Shown here: piece by piece, positions 1 to 12,052 of the stretch | How the letters are laid out: every line of letters begins with the position of its first letter | How positions within the stretch are numbered: the stretch's first letter is position 1 | Assembly: GCA_027186245.1 (NCBI GenBank) | Contig: CP114484.1 | Location: 8,898,001-8,962,000, forward strand | Source: Coriaria nepalensis | Lineage: Eukaryota > Streptophyta > Magnoliopsida > Cucurbitales > Coriariaceae | Length of the DNA stretch: 64,000 bases | Direction of reading: 5' to 3' | Position numbers and translations under genes: made by a program | The notes under the pieces: generated by a model | Told to the model about the DNA's origin: nothing | The model's database searches: none | The model's input: the letters and a program-made list of their open reading frames with translations, nothing else

Positions 1-1
1 C

Positions 2-349
2 CCATTGGGCTGGTTGGTTCCGAGTGAGATCTTCCAGCTCGAGGCCCGAAATGCCGGGTTTTTCTTTGCAGTTAGTATGAACATGTTCTGCACTTTTATC
101 ATTGCTCAGGCGTTTCTGTCTATGTTATGCCGCATGCGGGCCTACATATTCTTCTTCTTTGCTCTCTGGTTAGTGGTGATGTGTTTGTTTGTGATTGGAT
201 GGCTTCCGGAAACTAAGGGAGTTCATATTGATGAGATTGAAGAGAAGGTTTGGAAGAAACACTGGTTTTGGAAGAGGTTCTTTGATCATAGCGTTGATGT
301 TGAAGAAGTTAAGCCTAAGGTTGAAGAGGAGAATAGTAGTAATAAATGA
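2..349 (+). CDS. Sugar transport protein (STP/monosaccharide-H+ symporter), C-terminal part
   Basis: This is the last 115 or so codons of a plant STP-type hexose/H+ symporter of the plasma membrane, cut by the left window edge. The reading frame is open from base 2 and ends at a TGA at 347-349. It shows the family's GWLVPSEIF motif before transmembrane helix 11, then two hydrophobic helices, then the sugar-porter signature PETKG followed by the usual WKKHWFWKRF tail and an acidic Lys/Glu-rich cytosolic end. The family normally has about 500-520 residues, so roughly four fifths lies outside. The STP subtype cannot be decided from this part. No break is visible. Confidence 0.9.
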   Translation, partial: PLGWLVPSEIFQLEARNAGFFFAVSMNMFCTFIIAQAFLSMLCRMRAYIFFFFALWLVVMCLFVIGWLPETKGVHIDEIEEKVWKKHWFWKRFFDHSVDVEEVKPKVEEENSSNK

Positions 350-2690
350 ATTTACTTGTTGATTGCAAGAAGTTGTTTTGTTATAGAATTTTTGGAGTGT
401 TCATAATTAGAATCGATATTAGATTCTGCGTTTTATTTTCTTTGGATCGCGAATAATCTTTACTACTTTCTTATCAAATTCCTTTGATTGGTGCCATGAT
501 ATTTCTTCTTTCTATTTATTGAACTATTATCTATTACCTTAATAAGACCCTCCCCTCCATAAAAAAAAAAAAAAAAAAAAAAAAAATTGCTAAGCTTAGG
601 TACGTGCAACACAATCAGATTGGATATGATCTTAATTACTAAAATATAATCAGATCAAACAAAAATATATCAAAATTAATAATTTACTCATAAGTGGGAT
701 ATGCCTATATCTAACTCTCTCTTTCTCCTCCATGGTAGATTTGGGTTTCATGAATCCGAATCTAGTTCTTAGAATCTAGATCTATTATGGAGGATGGAGG
801 GAATAAGGAGTTATTTGTTTTTTCAAAAATTATTGAAGGATTTCATCATGGAATTTTGGTAGATATCCATCTTCTCCGATCAGCCAGTATCGTTGTTATC
901 TTATTGATTTGTTTGATCCACATAAACAATAACAGCTACCCCTCGTGAATATTTATGATTTATTTTTAGTGTTCATGAAATATAAATGACAGTTCTAAAA
1001 TAATAATAATAATAATAATAGAAATTACTTTTTATCAGAGTTTTTTTTTTACAAACTAATAATTTAATCCACTAATGTCTTAATAAAAGATGGCTTTGAA
1101 TCTTTGCATCGTACTACCTAATGATTTTAATTAATAAAAAATAAAAAATAAAAAATCGAATATTAAAGGATATCCGATATGAATATATTTAATAGACAGA
1201 TATTTATTTTGATATGAATTTTATTAATATAAATTTAAATAAATTTAATATTTTTAAATTTTTCTGAATATCGAATCTAATCTGATTCACCTGACGTGAG
1301 ATCCCATACTTTTAAGATATAATTGGTTATTTATTTATCGGCTAACCATCCTTAACCCCAAGGATTTAAGTGTATCTAATTGAGAGAAGACCAAATTTTG
1401 TATAACTAACTACAATCATAACAACTTTTAATATATTCATATGTAAGTAAGATTATAACCGACGTATCCAAACCAATCACGTCAGCAAACAATTAATTAA
1501 ATCATATTCAGTCTTAGACTTAATTTTCTTTTTCTTTTTCACCCAGTAACTATTGTTATTTATATTTCTTTCCCAAAAGTAGAAAACAAAAATCATCTTT
1601 CATTTTTATATTTTCATCCACTTCTCCGGCACCTCAAAATTCCAGGCTCGCAAACCCATAATCTCTAAGTTTAATTTTGTATTCAAAAATATTCATTCCA
1701 TTTCTCCTATACTCTGAGTTCCGGACACTACGATAGCATTACTGTAGTTGCCACTGCGATCCTCCTCCTCTATTAACTTTCCAAATTGATCGGGATCAGG
1801 ATTCAAAAAGATTGATCCCTCCTCCTCTATTATATAATGTTGTTTAGTGTAAATTGTTAGTTCCTTTATACACGACGATGGATGAGTATTTTGATGGGTA
1901 AATAAGTCTTGACTCACATTTAAAGCCTCAGAGATTTGTCCTTAAAACTTCAAAAACACCTCCTCCTCTAGTTAAGTGAAGTATTGTTAGACAAAACTTG
2001 TTTCAATAACGAGTTATTCATTAATTAGATCTAGTACAATAGCAAAGCAAATGCCAATTGTCTCTGTCACGATTTTCTTCTAAGTAATCAAAATTGCATG
2101 AACCTCACTTAAAATATGATATTTAATGAATGAGGTGTTAAAGTGAAATATTTATGCGGACTTGATCTATATATTTAGGGGTATTTTTGTCCAAAAAAAA
2201 AAACTCTAATTCCATTTGTCATTTTCCTATTCACCTATATGATACTATTGTAAATTCACATATTTTTTTTTTCTTTGTTAATTCCCTAAATAACTTTAAA
2301 AAAAAAAATTAGAGTAAGTGACACATACACAAATTATATGAGTATTCTAATGAAAAAAATAGTGTTCCAAGAGGCACAAATGAGGCGGACATATGTGTTT
2401 GTTTTTCAAAAAATTAGCTTTCAAGAATGACCTATTTTTCTACTTTCCCCTCATTATTCATCATTTACCGGTCACCACCCACCCCTCCGGCTGGGGTGCC
2501 TGCACAACCCCTTATCTTCACGGCATGCACAAATATTTTGACAATCTGATTCAATCAGATGATCCAAATATTTTCATATAGTTTTTGTTTGGTTATTTAA
2601 TATAAATTTAATTTTTAATATTATATAATAATTACATTGGACATGTATTTTATTTATATTCACGCTCATAATTTTTAACTTGTGTGAACA
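350..2690. other. AT-rich spacer with simple repeats
   Basis: This holds the 3' untranslated region of the sugar transporter and then non-coding, AT-rich DNA. A run of about 26 A residues lies at 561-586 and a short AAT/TAA repeat near 1001-1020. Short open frames occur (for example 1693-1917 on the minus strand and 2393-2581 on the plus strand), but they match no family I know and have no splice or promoter context. I see no gene here. Confidence 0.6.
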
Positions 2691-2694
2691 TAAA

Positions 2695-3668
2695 AATGTA
2701 TTAATTATGAATTTTGAATTAAATCAAATTTCTATATATTTTTTATTTTACTTTTATTTTATTTGTTAATTTTATTAAAACATGTTCAAACCGACATCAT
2801 AATGAACTTAAATTTGTTGCATAATTTAATATTATTAATATAAATTATTATGTAAAACATGCCCAGACCGGCATTATTAATATAAATTAGATTTTTATAA
2901 ATTATAAATTTGTATTTTTGTATTTTAATTTTTGAATTACTGAATAAGTTCCGTAATTTGATTATATTTAAAATGATTTAAATCAATATAACTTAACAAA
3001 TAATTGAGCCGAACATATATCATAATGAACTTTAAACATGATGTAGAATCGAATGCCCCATCGACCCCATCAACCTCATCGACCCATCGATGGGGCTTTC
3101 ATAACTGCTACTTTATGCTCGTAGAGTCAAAGGCCTCATCGACCCATAGAGTCAAAAGCCTCATTGACTCATATACTCAAATTATTTTACGGGTCGATGG
3201 GATCGATAGTGCCTTTGACCCGAGAGTAAAATAACAATTATGAGTATACTAGCATAATTGTTAGTTTACTATATGGGTCGATAAGGTCGAAGGCCTATCA
3301 TTTGTCGATGAGGTCGTAGAGTAATTTGATTATACGGGTCGATGGGTCGATGGGGTGGAAGACCCATCATTTGTTGATGAGGTCGTAGAGTAATTTGATT
3401 ATACGAGTCGATGAGGTTGATGGGGTCGATGAGTCGATGAGTTGGATGAGTTGCCTAATTTAATTAAAACATGCACATATCAACATCATAATGAACTTAA
3501 AATGAGATATCTGTCTGAGATGCACAGACTAACATCTCATAAGTTCATTATGATGTCGGTTTGTATTCATATTTTAATAAAATTAGGAAACTCACTCAAT
3601 AATTGAAAAATAAAATTAAAGTGAAAAAAATATAAATTTGATTTAATTCAAAATTCACAATTAATATT
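2695..3668. repeat. Fold-back element with about 115 bp inverted arms and an internal GTCGATG-type minisatellite
   Basis: The left arm (about 2697-2813) and the reverse complement of the right arm (about 3539-3668) agree closely, for example over TGAATTTTGAATTAAATCAA and ACCGACATCATAATGAACTT. A second, shorter palindrome is centred near 3512 and reuses the same CATCATAATGAACTTAAA motif. Between the arms, 3058-3450 is a degenerate direct repeat built from GTCGATGGG/GTCGATGAG units with spacers such as GTAGAGTAATTTGATTATAC. No transposase is present. The structure fits a non-autonomous fold-back or long-TIR DNA element. The outer ends and target duplication are not resolved. Confidence 0.65.
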
Positions 3669-3744
3669 AAACAATGCAAAAATTACGTTAAAATATTTAG
3701 ACCATCCGATTTAGCCCCGCTCACAAACCCCAATAATCCATTTC

Positions 3745-5611
3745 TGATGGTTGATCTTGCTCTTGACACTATCCAGGAATCACATTCTTTTCTTCGTAGC
3801 ACTCGAATATCAAAACCTCTTGATCGTTATGGTTTCAAAAACCCAATTTCATTGTCTAACACTTTGTCTTTGGTTTCTATTCCCTCTTATAAGCAGGCTA
3901 TGAAGCAAGAGTGTTGGCAACAAGCAGTGAAAGCTGAACTTCAAGCTCTAGAAGAAAATCACACTTAAGACATTGTACAGTGTCTGCCGTCTATCAAGTC
4001 CATTGGCAATAAATGGGTATTTTCTGTCAAAATTAAATTTAATGGCTTCTTAGATCGTTACAAAGCTTGATTAGTAGCACTTGGGAATAAGCAAGAGTTT
4101 GAGCTTGAATATGATGAGACTTTTGCTCCGATTGTGAAGATGGCCATGGTTAGAATAATTCTTGCCATTGTTGCCTCCAAGAGTTGGCCATTATATCATA
4201 TGGATGTAAAGAATGCTTTTTTGCATGACGATCTTAAAGAAGACATCAATATGAAACTTTTATCTGGTATGACCACAACCTCTTCGCTAATGAATGTAAA
4301 CTTAGACGATCTTTATATGGATTGAAATAAGCTCAACGGGCATAGTTTGAGAAGTTCTACAACACACTACTTCCCTCTCAATTTACACAAAGTCAATATA
4401 TTCATCCCTTTTTATTCATCAGACTACTACGGGTATGGTTATACTTCTCATCTATGCGGATAACATCGTCATTACCGGTAGTGACAATGTTCTGATTGGT
4501 GACGTTCAGACTATGTTAAACAATTATTTTTAAATGAAGGATCTTGGTCATCTAACTTGTTTTTTGGGTCTTGAAGTCAACTCTTATTACATTGGCCGAC
4601 CTTAAGGATGTTATGCCAGTTAATACCTCAATGAAATTAAATGTTAAGCTCCGTAAAGATGAAGGGGATCCTTTGCTCGATAAGACCACCTATAGGCGAC
4701 TCTACTTGGTAGTCTTATCTACTTGATGATTACTTGGCTTGACATTTCATATGATATTCACAAGGTCAGCACTTTCATGAAATCCCCTGGACATCTTCAT
4801 CTAGTTGTACACCGCATCATTTACTATCTCATTAGTTCACCCACTAGGGGATTATTCTTTCAATTTGATTCCTCCCTTCAATTGTGTGCTTACTGTGACG
4901 TGGATTGGGCTAGATTTCTAGATACACATAAATCCACTACTGGATGGTGTATGTAACTTGGAGATGCACTGATTTCTTGGAAATGAAAGAAACAAGATTG
5001 GGTATTGAAATCATCCACTAAGGCTGAATATTGCATAATGTCGGCTGCCTGCTCTGAAATTGTATAGCTACTAGGTCTCCTTTCAAAGCTCGGTTTCTCT
5101 CAAAGCCAACCTACTGCTCTTCATGCTGACAATACTAGTGTTATTCAAATTGTTTCCAATCCGATATTTCATGAACGGACAAAACACATTGAATTGGATT
5201 GTCACTCTATCCGTGAAGCTTATGGCTGCCAAGTGATCACTCTTCCACATATCTCCTCGGGTCTTCAGATAGCTGATATCTTCACTAAGCTAATGACTCA
5301 TGTTAGATATTAATTTCTTACTAGCAAATTGATGCTTCTTTCCTTACCAGCATCAATTTGAGGAGGATGTCAAGGAATTAACATTTAATTAAACTTTTTC
5401 CTTATATAGATTGTTTACACAACAAGTATATAGCTGTCTCTTATTGTACAACTAGAATAGGTGAAATCCCTTCTTTACAGGGATTATTTTTAGGCTAATT
5501 AGGAGCATGGTTTATCTCATAATTTGTCTATACTAAAGTTGTATATATAAGAGCATAGTCTTTGATGTAAGACACAAAAAATAGGAGAGAATATGTTCAG
5601 AAATTGTTATT
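3745..5611 (+). mobile_element. Ty1/Copia retrotransposon relic (Copia-1): reverse transcriptase, RNase H, 3' LTR
   Basis: This is the 3' half of a Copia polyprotein, 5'-truncated next to the fold-back element. From 3745 come a Copia-type pre-RT stretch, the RT start (YKQAMKQECWQQAVKAEL), the FAPIVKMAMVR segment, the catalytic HMDVKNAFLH segment near 4198-4230, and RNase H with STKAEYCIM, the ALHADNTSVIQI helix near 5120-5155 and the ADIFTKLMTHVR end near 5272-5310. In-frame stops (such as TAA at 3966-3968) and frameshifts break it throughout. A polypurine tract (TTGAGGAGGA) ends at 5367, directly before the 3' LTR. There is no gag, integrase or 5' LTR, so the element cannot move by itself. 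Confidence 0.88.
5368..5611 (+). repeat. 3' LTR of Copia-1 (single remaining LTR)
   Basis: The LTR begins with TGTCAAGGAATTAAC immediately after the polypurine tract. It carries an AT-rich promoter-like part (TTGTATATATAAGAG near 5537-5552) and runs until similarity to the GH3 relic begins near 5612. The right end is inferred from that junction, because no second LTR is left for comparison. Confidence 0.65.
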
Positions 5612-5955
5612 CTTACTCTGAAATTGTTATTGGAGAGAAACCGTATGCAGAATCTTCAAGCGACAACTTAGAACTTGTGATCCTTTTCGATGAAAACCAA
5701 GTGATAGATTTGGCATTTGAGTAGATTCTGACTTTAGTGATTCTGATATCTAGAAGACCCTTAATTTTAGAGCTAAAGATTTTGGGAAAAATAGGTTTAG
5801 TTACTGCGTGGTTGCCTAGAAATGAAGGAAAAAGGATTATTGATGTTATATTTGGAGATTGCACCTTTACGCGTTTAAAATGGTTGATCAACTTTCAGCG
5901 AATGTGGAAGATAATTCATATGATTCTTTGTTTCCTATTGCTTTTGGCTTAACAC
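5612..5955 (+). pseudogene. GH3 beta-glucosidase relic a (C-terminal exon only)
   Basis: This stretch aligns base by base with the better kept GH3 C-terminus at 11690-12052. Shared stretches include GCAGAATCTTCA, CAAGTGATAGATT, GTTATATTTGGAGA and a degraded form of the GFGLT-type ending. In plants such proteins are exo-beta-glucanases/beta-glucosidases that act in the cell wall. Only the last exon remains. An in-frame TAG sits near 5722-5724, and frameshifts follow the VIFGD motif. Copia-1 abuts it on the left. The upstream part of this gene copy is missing from the window. Confidence 0.8.
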
Positions 5956-6197
5956 AACATGGGGAAATATTTTAAATGATCGTGAACTCATTTGAAAAAT
6001 AAAATCATAGATGAAGGGAGAAAGGAAGGTGATGTTCAAATAATTTTCCATTTGGGTCCAGTTTGTTTGTATTGCTTGCTTAAGTAATGAAGTCGATCAT
6101 TTTGTTAAAAATAAATAAAAGTTATAGTATTTACTATTGAAATCGGTGGATGATTTCTTTGCTCAAAATTAACATTTATATAACGAAAAAAAAAGGG

Positions 6198-6860
6198 TAT
6201 ATAACCCCATAACTAACTTTCTCCACTTATTTTAAGCTCACCTGCTCTAGTTCCAACTACTGCTTTTCTTTTTGCCTTTGTCAACTTCCATTATAAGGTT
6301 TCATTGCTCATAGATGTATCTATCGATCAGAGCTAGCTATAGAGTCGAAGATAAGCAAAATTGATGAAAAAGACTCCACTTACAAAAACCCTAATGGACC
6401 CATTGAAGCTCGAGTGAGATATATCCTCTCTAGGATGACTGTAAAAGAGAAGGTGGGCTAGATGACACAAATCGATTGCTTTATAGCCACTTTAGACACC
6501 ATTACAAACCTCTTCATGGGTACCTTCCTCTACATAAGATGAAAAAAAAAAAAGAACTTTTGTTAAAAAAAAAATATTTTCTTAATTGGAGAGAGTGTAG
6601 AACCAGTTAATCCTCAACTATAGGGAATGTACTTAGTGGTAATGGCATTATACCTTTTGAGAAGGCATTGTCTTTAGATGGGGCTGACATGGTTGATGGG
6701 TTACAAAGGGCTGCTTGTAGGACCCATCTCGGGATCCCCCTTTTCTATGAGTTCGATATTGTTCATGGCAACAGTAACGTCTTTGGTACCACCACTTTCC
6801 CTCACAATATTAGCCTTAGAGCTACTAGGTAGACTGGTTTTATGTTTCAACCATCATTGA
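6198..6860 (+). pseudogene. GH3 beta-glucosidase pseudogene b, 5' part (exons 1-2)
   Basis: From about 6355 the frame reads YKNPNGPIEARV, ILSRMTVKEKVG, a stop (TAG where the family has Gln), then MTQID. This is the N-terminus of plant GH3 exo-beta-glucosidases just after the signal peptide. A second exon at about 6685-6840 reads GADMVDGLQRAA, LGIPLFYEFDIVHGNSNVFG and TTFPHNISLRATR, the family's substrate-pocket region. A TATATAA box at 6198-6204 lies at a sensible distance upstream. Premature stops and the split by Copia-2 make it dead. Its 3' half lies at 11300-12052. Confidence 0.85.
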
Positions 6861-7094
6861 AATGAAATTCTATCATTAATTCATCATAGCTAGTACTGCT
6901 CTATTTGGACATCGAGAATAATGGGGAAAATAAAAATTAAATCTTTGAAGTCGAGGTTTATATATTTACCTAAGTTTGTGATATGGGAAATTTGAGCAAA
7001 ATTAAGAGATATAGTACTCAACATCTTTCATTATCTCATTGTGAGAAATTGCTATTGTTTAAATTAAGTATTATACTTCAATTGTTTTTTAGGA

Positions 7095-7664
7095 ATGTGT
7101 TTGAAGGTGACTCAATTGCCTTCTCTCCACCAAGTCTTCCATAGAAGTTGACTTTTCTGTTGAGGCTATTTCTGATATTGACCGCTCGGTAAAAAGCTCT
7201 CCCAGATCGGTGCGAACATGTCTAAAAAAGAATAAAGTGTTTTAATTTAGTAGATTCTTGAATGAAGCCTTGTTTACATACATTGCTCTATTGTTTTCTA
7301 GTTTTAGAACATAGGCTTCTCATATGGAATCTAACGGCTAGTTTTTTCTTTTGGGAAGTGCAGATTGATGTTTCAAGTCCTTAGGAGCATCACAAACTAA
7401 TGTAATGGAGTTGGTCGTTTCTTGTGGTACTTTGGGAGTTGATAGATCCTTCCTAGTACAAGTTGGTAGATTGTGTCTTTGTGATGTTAATTAAGGGTTG
7501 CAGTTATGCTAGTTGATGGATAGTTGGCTTTTTTAGTTATAGAGTTGCCATTAAATATTTTACTATTTATATACTTCATAGTTCTTATAACACTTCCTCA
7601 ATTGTTTGTTCCATTATTCTTGATTCCCCGGTTCTCATACATTGAAGCAAGAGAAATTCTAACA
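7095..7664 (+). repeat. 5' LTR of Copia-2
   Basis: The segment starts TGTTTGAAGGTGACTC and ends just before the TGGCATCAGAGC primer-binding site. Its first 375 bases match 10899-11260, sharing blocks such as TATTGACCGCTCGG, AAAAGCTCTCC and CTAGTACAAGTTGGTAGA. The last 190 bases (7472-7664) have no partner at the other end of the element. Confidence 0.65.
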
Positions 7665-7680
7665 TGGCATCAGAGCATAG
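7665..7680 (+). other. Primer-binding site of Copia-2
   Basis: TGGCATCAGAGCATAG directly follows the 5' LTR. It closely resembles TGGTATCAGAGC, the initiator-methionine tRNA complement used by most plant Copia elements. Confidence 0.7.
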
Positions 7681-10600
7681 TTTATAAATGTGCTTAGAAA
7701 TCAATAAGAGAAAAAAACCTTTCTTCTAAACCCACTTATACAAATCAAAAAGCTAGTTTATAGACCTCACCATGGCACCTAATGGAGTGAGTATGGCTTT
7801 ACCACAAGTCTTTGATGGAGAAGGATACGAGTTATGGTCAACAAGAATGGTCACATACGTAAATGCTTTTAGATTATGGGATTCAGTTGAAAGAGGATAT
7901 GAACCATCAGATGAAGAGACATACTTCACTCTAGAGCAGACTATACAACAAAAGATAGAGAAGCATAATAACTATAGAGCCCTATCTGTGATTCAATCAA
8001 CCATTGAGAACAAATTGCTCTCTAGAATCATTGGCATCAAGACTGCCAAAGAAGCTTGGGATAAGCTTAAAACTAGGTTCCAAGGTACAAAAGAGTAAGA
8101 AGCATGAGGCTGCTAAATCTCAAAAGAGAATTTGAGAGGCTAAAGATGAAGGACAATGAGTCCATCAAAGATTATGCAGGAAGAATGATGGAAATTTCAA
8201 ACCAAATAAAGTTGTTGAAAGAAAATGTCTCGAGCAAATGATAGCATATAAGATGTTGGTGAGTATACTAGCAAGGTTTGATTATAAGATCGATATTATA
8301 GAAGAAAGCAAAGATCTTGAATCTCTAACCATGACAGAATCAAATGGGTCTTTGGAAGCAAATGAATAGAGACATTCAAAGTCTAATATCAAAAGGAATG
8401 GTAAAGGAACTTCCTCTAGTTCAGTCCATAGAAGAGATTTGTCAAAGCTATCAATTTGAGAATTTGAAGAGGAATCCATTTCAAAATAATCGGGCTTTCA
8501 GAGCTGAAATCAAGGTAGAGCTAGTCCACTCAAATGTATGTGGGTCATTTAAAGAAGCATCATTAAGTGGAAGTAAGTATTTCACTATTTTCATTAATGA
8601 TCTATCTAGATATTGTTAGATCTATTTCATCAAGGAAAAGTCAGAGGTGTTCAAAACCTTTATAAAGTTCAACAAGTTTGTAGAAGTCCATAGTGAAAAG
8701 AAGTTGAAGACTCTGAGGACAGACAATGGAGGGGAATACACTTTAGTAGAATTAAAGGTTTACTATGAGAAAGAAGGGACTAAATATTAGCTCACCATTC
8801 CTTACATTCCACAGCAAAATGGAGTTTCAAAAAGGAAAAACTAGAACCATTATGGAGATGGTGAGAAGCATGGTAAGTGAGGAAAATATGCCAAGAAGAT
8901 TTTGGGTTGAGGCAGCTTCAACTGCTGTTTATTTGCTCAATAGGCTGCCTTCCAAGGCTATCAAAGATAAGACTCCCTATGAAGTTTAGAGAAAGCTCAA
9001 GCCATCGGTCTCTCATCTTAGGGTCCTTAGATCAGTTTCCTTCACACAGATTTTGGAGGCCAAGAAAGATAAACTCTTAGCCAAGGCCGAAAAGGAAGTG
9101 ATGATTGGCTATAGTACTGACATCAAAGGATATAAGGTTTATTATCCAAACTCTTAAAAGATTTTTGTGGCCAGAAGTTTTGAATTGATGAGCAAGTAAC
9201 CTTCAAATGGAATGAAGATGTCACTTGTGTAGAGCTAATAGAGATTCCATAAGGAAATAAAAAACCCCTCAACCAGAAATATATGAAGACTCTAATGAAA
9301 AACCTATGAATATGAGGTTTAGAATCTTAGAAAATGTATATCAGAGATACAACTTCCTTGAACTCATATGCTATGAAGAAGAAGAAGGTAACCATCTTTA
9401 AAGGAAAGTAATGAAGGAGGAGATTGAGGTGATAAAAAATAATCAAACTTGGATTCTGATTGAAAAACCTAAGAAAAAAAAAATAATTAGGTTGAGGTAG
9501 ATTTTTACATTGAAGCTCAATCCAGACAATACCATCAATAAGTATAAAGCTCGATTAGTTATTAAGGGATTCTGTCAACAATATGTGGGGGACAATATAG
9601 ATACTTTTGCTCTTGTGGCTAGGCTAGACACAATCAGGTTGCTTATTACTTTAGCTGCAAGGAAAAGCTTGTCCATAACCAGATGGATGTCAAATCTGCT
9701 TTATTGAATGGAATACTTGGAGAATAAGTCGTATTTGAGCAACCTCAGAGCTTTGTGGTAAAAGGAGAAGAAAACAGGGTCTATCAATTGCAGAAAGCTC
9801 TCTATGGCCTTAAATAGGTTCATAGAGCTTGATATTTCAAAATTGATGATTATCTATGCAAAGCAAGGTTTAACAAAAGTAATAGTGATCCAACATTGTA
9901 TGTCAAGCAATCAGGTCAATATGTCCTATCATCTCTCTTTATGTAGATGATTTTCTTGTTACAAGATCAAAACTTGAGCTAATAAAAGAGTTCAAGATGA
10001 TTATGCAGCTGGAGTTTGAGATGAAAGCTCTTAGTCTCAAGAGTTTTTTTTTCGAGGAATGGGGGTAAACTAACAGTTAAATTGGGTCTTCATCTCTCAG
10101 GATAAGTATGTAAATGGATTGTTGAAGAAGTTAAAATGGAAAAAAGCAATCGTGTTTCAAGTCCTATGACAGCCAATGAGAAGTTAAGTAAAGAAGATGA
10201 AGATGAAGTTGAGAAAGTAGATGAGACTCTCTATAGAAGCATGATTGGAGGTATACTGTATCTCATAGCCTCTAGGTTAGACATTATGCAATATGTAAGT
10301 ATGCTCTCTAGATTTATGCATAATGCTTCTAAAGTTCAGATGGCTATTGCCAAAAGGGTACTTAGGTACTTGAATGGAATAAGGAAGTTTGGGATCCTAT
10401 TTTAGAAAGGTGAATTAAATCTAGAAGGCTATGTTGATAGTGATTAGGCATGATAAGTGGATGATAGCAAAAGTACGAGTGGTTTTTGATTTACTCTTGG
10501 GTCAAGGATCTCGTGCTAGAGTTCCAAGAAGTAATGAGTTGTAGCACAATCCACAGCAGAAGTTGAGTACATAACAGCTGCTATTGCTTCAAATCATGAA

Positions 10601-10898
10601 TCTTGGATAAGGAAAATTCTTCATGATTTACGGTTCTCTCAAGACACTTCAACAACAATTCATTGTGATAACAAATCAGATATAACTATCTTAGAGAATC
10701 CGTTGCATTTTGGTTGAAGTAAGCACATCCTTGTGAAGTATCATGCAATTCAAGAAAGGATAAAAATGGTGAGATCAAGCTCATCCATTGCAACTCAGAA
10801 GAACATTAGGTTGATGCTTTCACCAAGGCTCTCCCAAGTTACAAGTTTGAGCACTTCAGGATGAGAATGGAAGTGATAAGCAATCAAGTCAAAGATGA

Positions 10899-11260
10899 GT
10901 ATTTGAAAGTGACTCAATTGCTTTATCTCCAGCAAGCTTTCCATAGAAGTTGATTTTTCCATTAGGGCTATTTCCGATATTGACCGCTCGGCAAAAAGCT
11001 CTCCTAGATCGGTGCGGATATGTCTGAAAAAGAATAAAGGGTTTCGGTTTAGTGGATTCTCGAATGAAGCCTCATTTATAGGCGCATTGCTTTATTTTTT
11101 CTAGTTTTGAAACAGGGGCTTCTTGTATAGAATCTAATGGCTAGTTTTTGCTTCCAGCAAGTGCGGATTGAAGTTTCAAGTCCTTAAGAGCATCTGGAGT
11201 TGGCCGTTTCTTTTGATACTTTGGTAGTTGACAGATCATTCCTAGTACAAGTTGGTAGAA
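10899..11260 (+). repeat. Truncated 3' LTR of Copia-2
   Basis: This matches 7095-7471 up to CTAGTACAAGTTGGTAGA and then changes abruptly to GH3-related sequence. The last 190 or so bases expected from the 5' LTR are missing, so the LTR and some flanking GH3 DNA were probably deleted together. Confidence 0.65.
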
Positions 11261-11299
11261 ATTCCGGATTTTCTGAAACATCAATCTGAACTAATTTGC

Positions 11300-12052
11300 A
11301 GCTTTCATAGGTAGATTAGCTTGTGAAGCAGTTCGAAAATTCTTGATTCTGTTAAAGAATGAAAAGGATCCAAAGAAACCCTTTCTTCCTTTGGATAAAA
11401 GTGCTAAAAGGATTCTTATTTCTTCAAAAGAAAGAAATGGTCGGATTACAATTGGTACGAAACTCAAAAAATGCTACACTTTCATGTCCAATTAGTGTTT
11501 TGTTTACATATGTACACTAAAATGAAAACATTTATATTTTCTTAGGAACAACCATATTGGATGCTATAAGAGTTTTCTCAGGAACAACCATATTGGATGG
11601 TATAAAAGAAACAGTAAGTGGAAAACACAACTTATATACATGCAAAATCTATCTGAAGACACCTTAAGAGACCAAGATATCTCCTCTGCTATAGTGGTTG
11701 TTGGAGAGGAACCGTGTGCAGAATCTTCAGGCGACAACTCGGAACTTGTGATCCCTTTCACAAGAAACCAAGTGATAGATTGGTATCTGAGAAGATCCCG
11801 ACATTGGTGATTCTGGTATCTGGAAGGCCTTTAGTTTTAGGGCCGAAGATGTTAGGAAAAATAGAAAGTCTGGTTGCTGCTTGGTTGCCTGGAAGTGAAG
11901 GGGGGGTTACTGATGTTATATTTGGAGACTACGATTCTACGGGTCGATTACCTGTAACTTGGTTTAACATGGTTGATCAACTGCCGATGAATGCGCATGA
12001 TAATTCATATGACCTGTTGTTTCCTATCGGTTTTGGCCTCTCTACTAAGTAA
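11300..12052 (+). pseudogene. GH3 beta-glucosidase pseudogene b, 3' part
   Basis: The first block (about 11305-11440) reads EAVRKFLILLKNEKD and FLPLDKSAKRILIS, the GH3 C-terminal domain start. A GTTILDGIKETVSG block follows at about 11588-11629. The last exon (about 11665-12052) contains [62 protein letters not shown] and a GFGLSTK ending before TAA at 12050-12052. The last exon is nearly intact, but a frameshift lies near 11745-11765, the central catalytic part is missing, and Copia-2 lies upstream. The family normally has about 600 or more residues. Confidence 0.85.

Larger units (their letters stand above)
7095..11260 (+). mobile_element. Ty1/Copia retrotransposon (Copia-2), degenerate, inserted in GH3 pseudogene b
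   Basis: In order the element shows a 5' LTR, a primer-binding site (TGGCATCAGAGC at about 7665), a gag start at 7772 (MAPNGVSMALPQVFDGEGYE, with the YELWSTRM motif of UBN2-type gag), a shortened region before integrase, integrase (LRTDNGGEY at about 8713-8740, IPYIPQQNGVSKRK), RT ([13 protein letters not shown], a damaged catalytic part) and RNase H (AEVEYITA, HCDNKSDITI, VDAFTKAL at about 10810-10835). Many stops and frameshifts occur, for example the gag stop at 8096-8098. The 3' LTR is incomplete. It separates the two halves of GH3 pseudogene b, so it inserted into that gene or its remains. Confidence 0.88.

Noticed and set aside
1693..1917. Minus-strand open frame in the left spacer
   Set aside because: It has no family similarity, AT-rich low-complexity context and no splice or promoter support.
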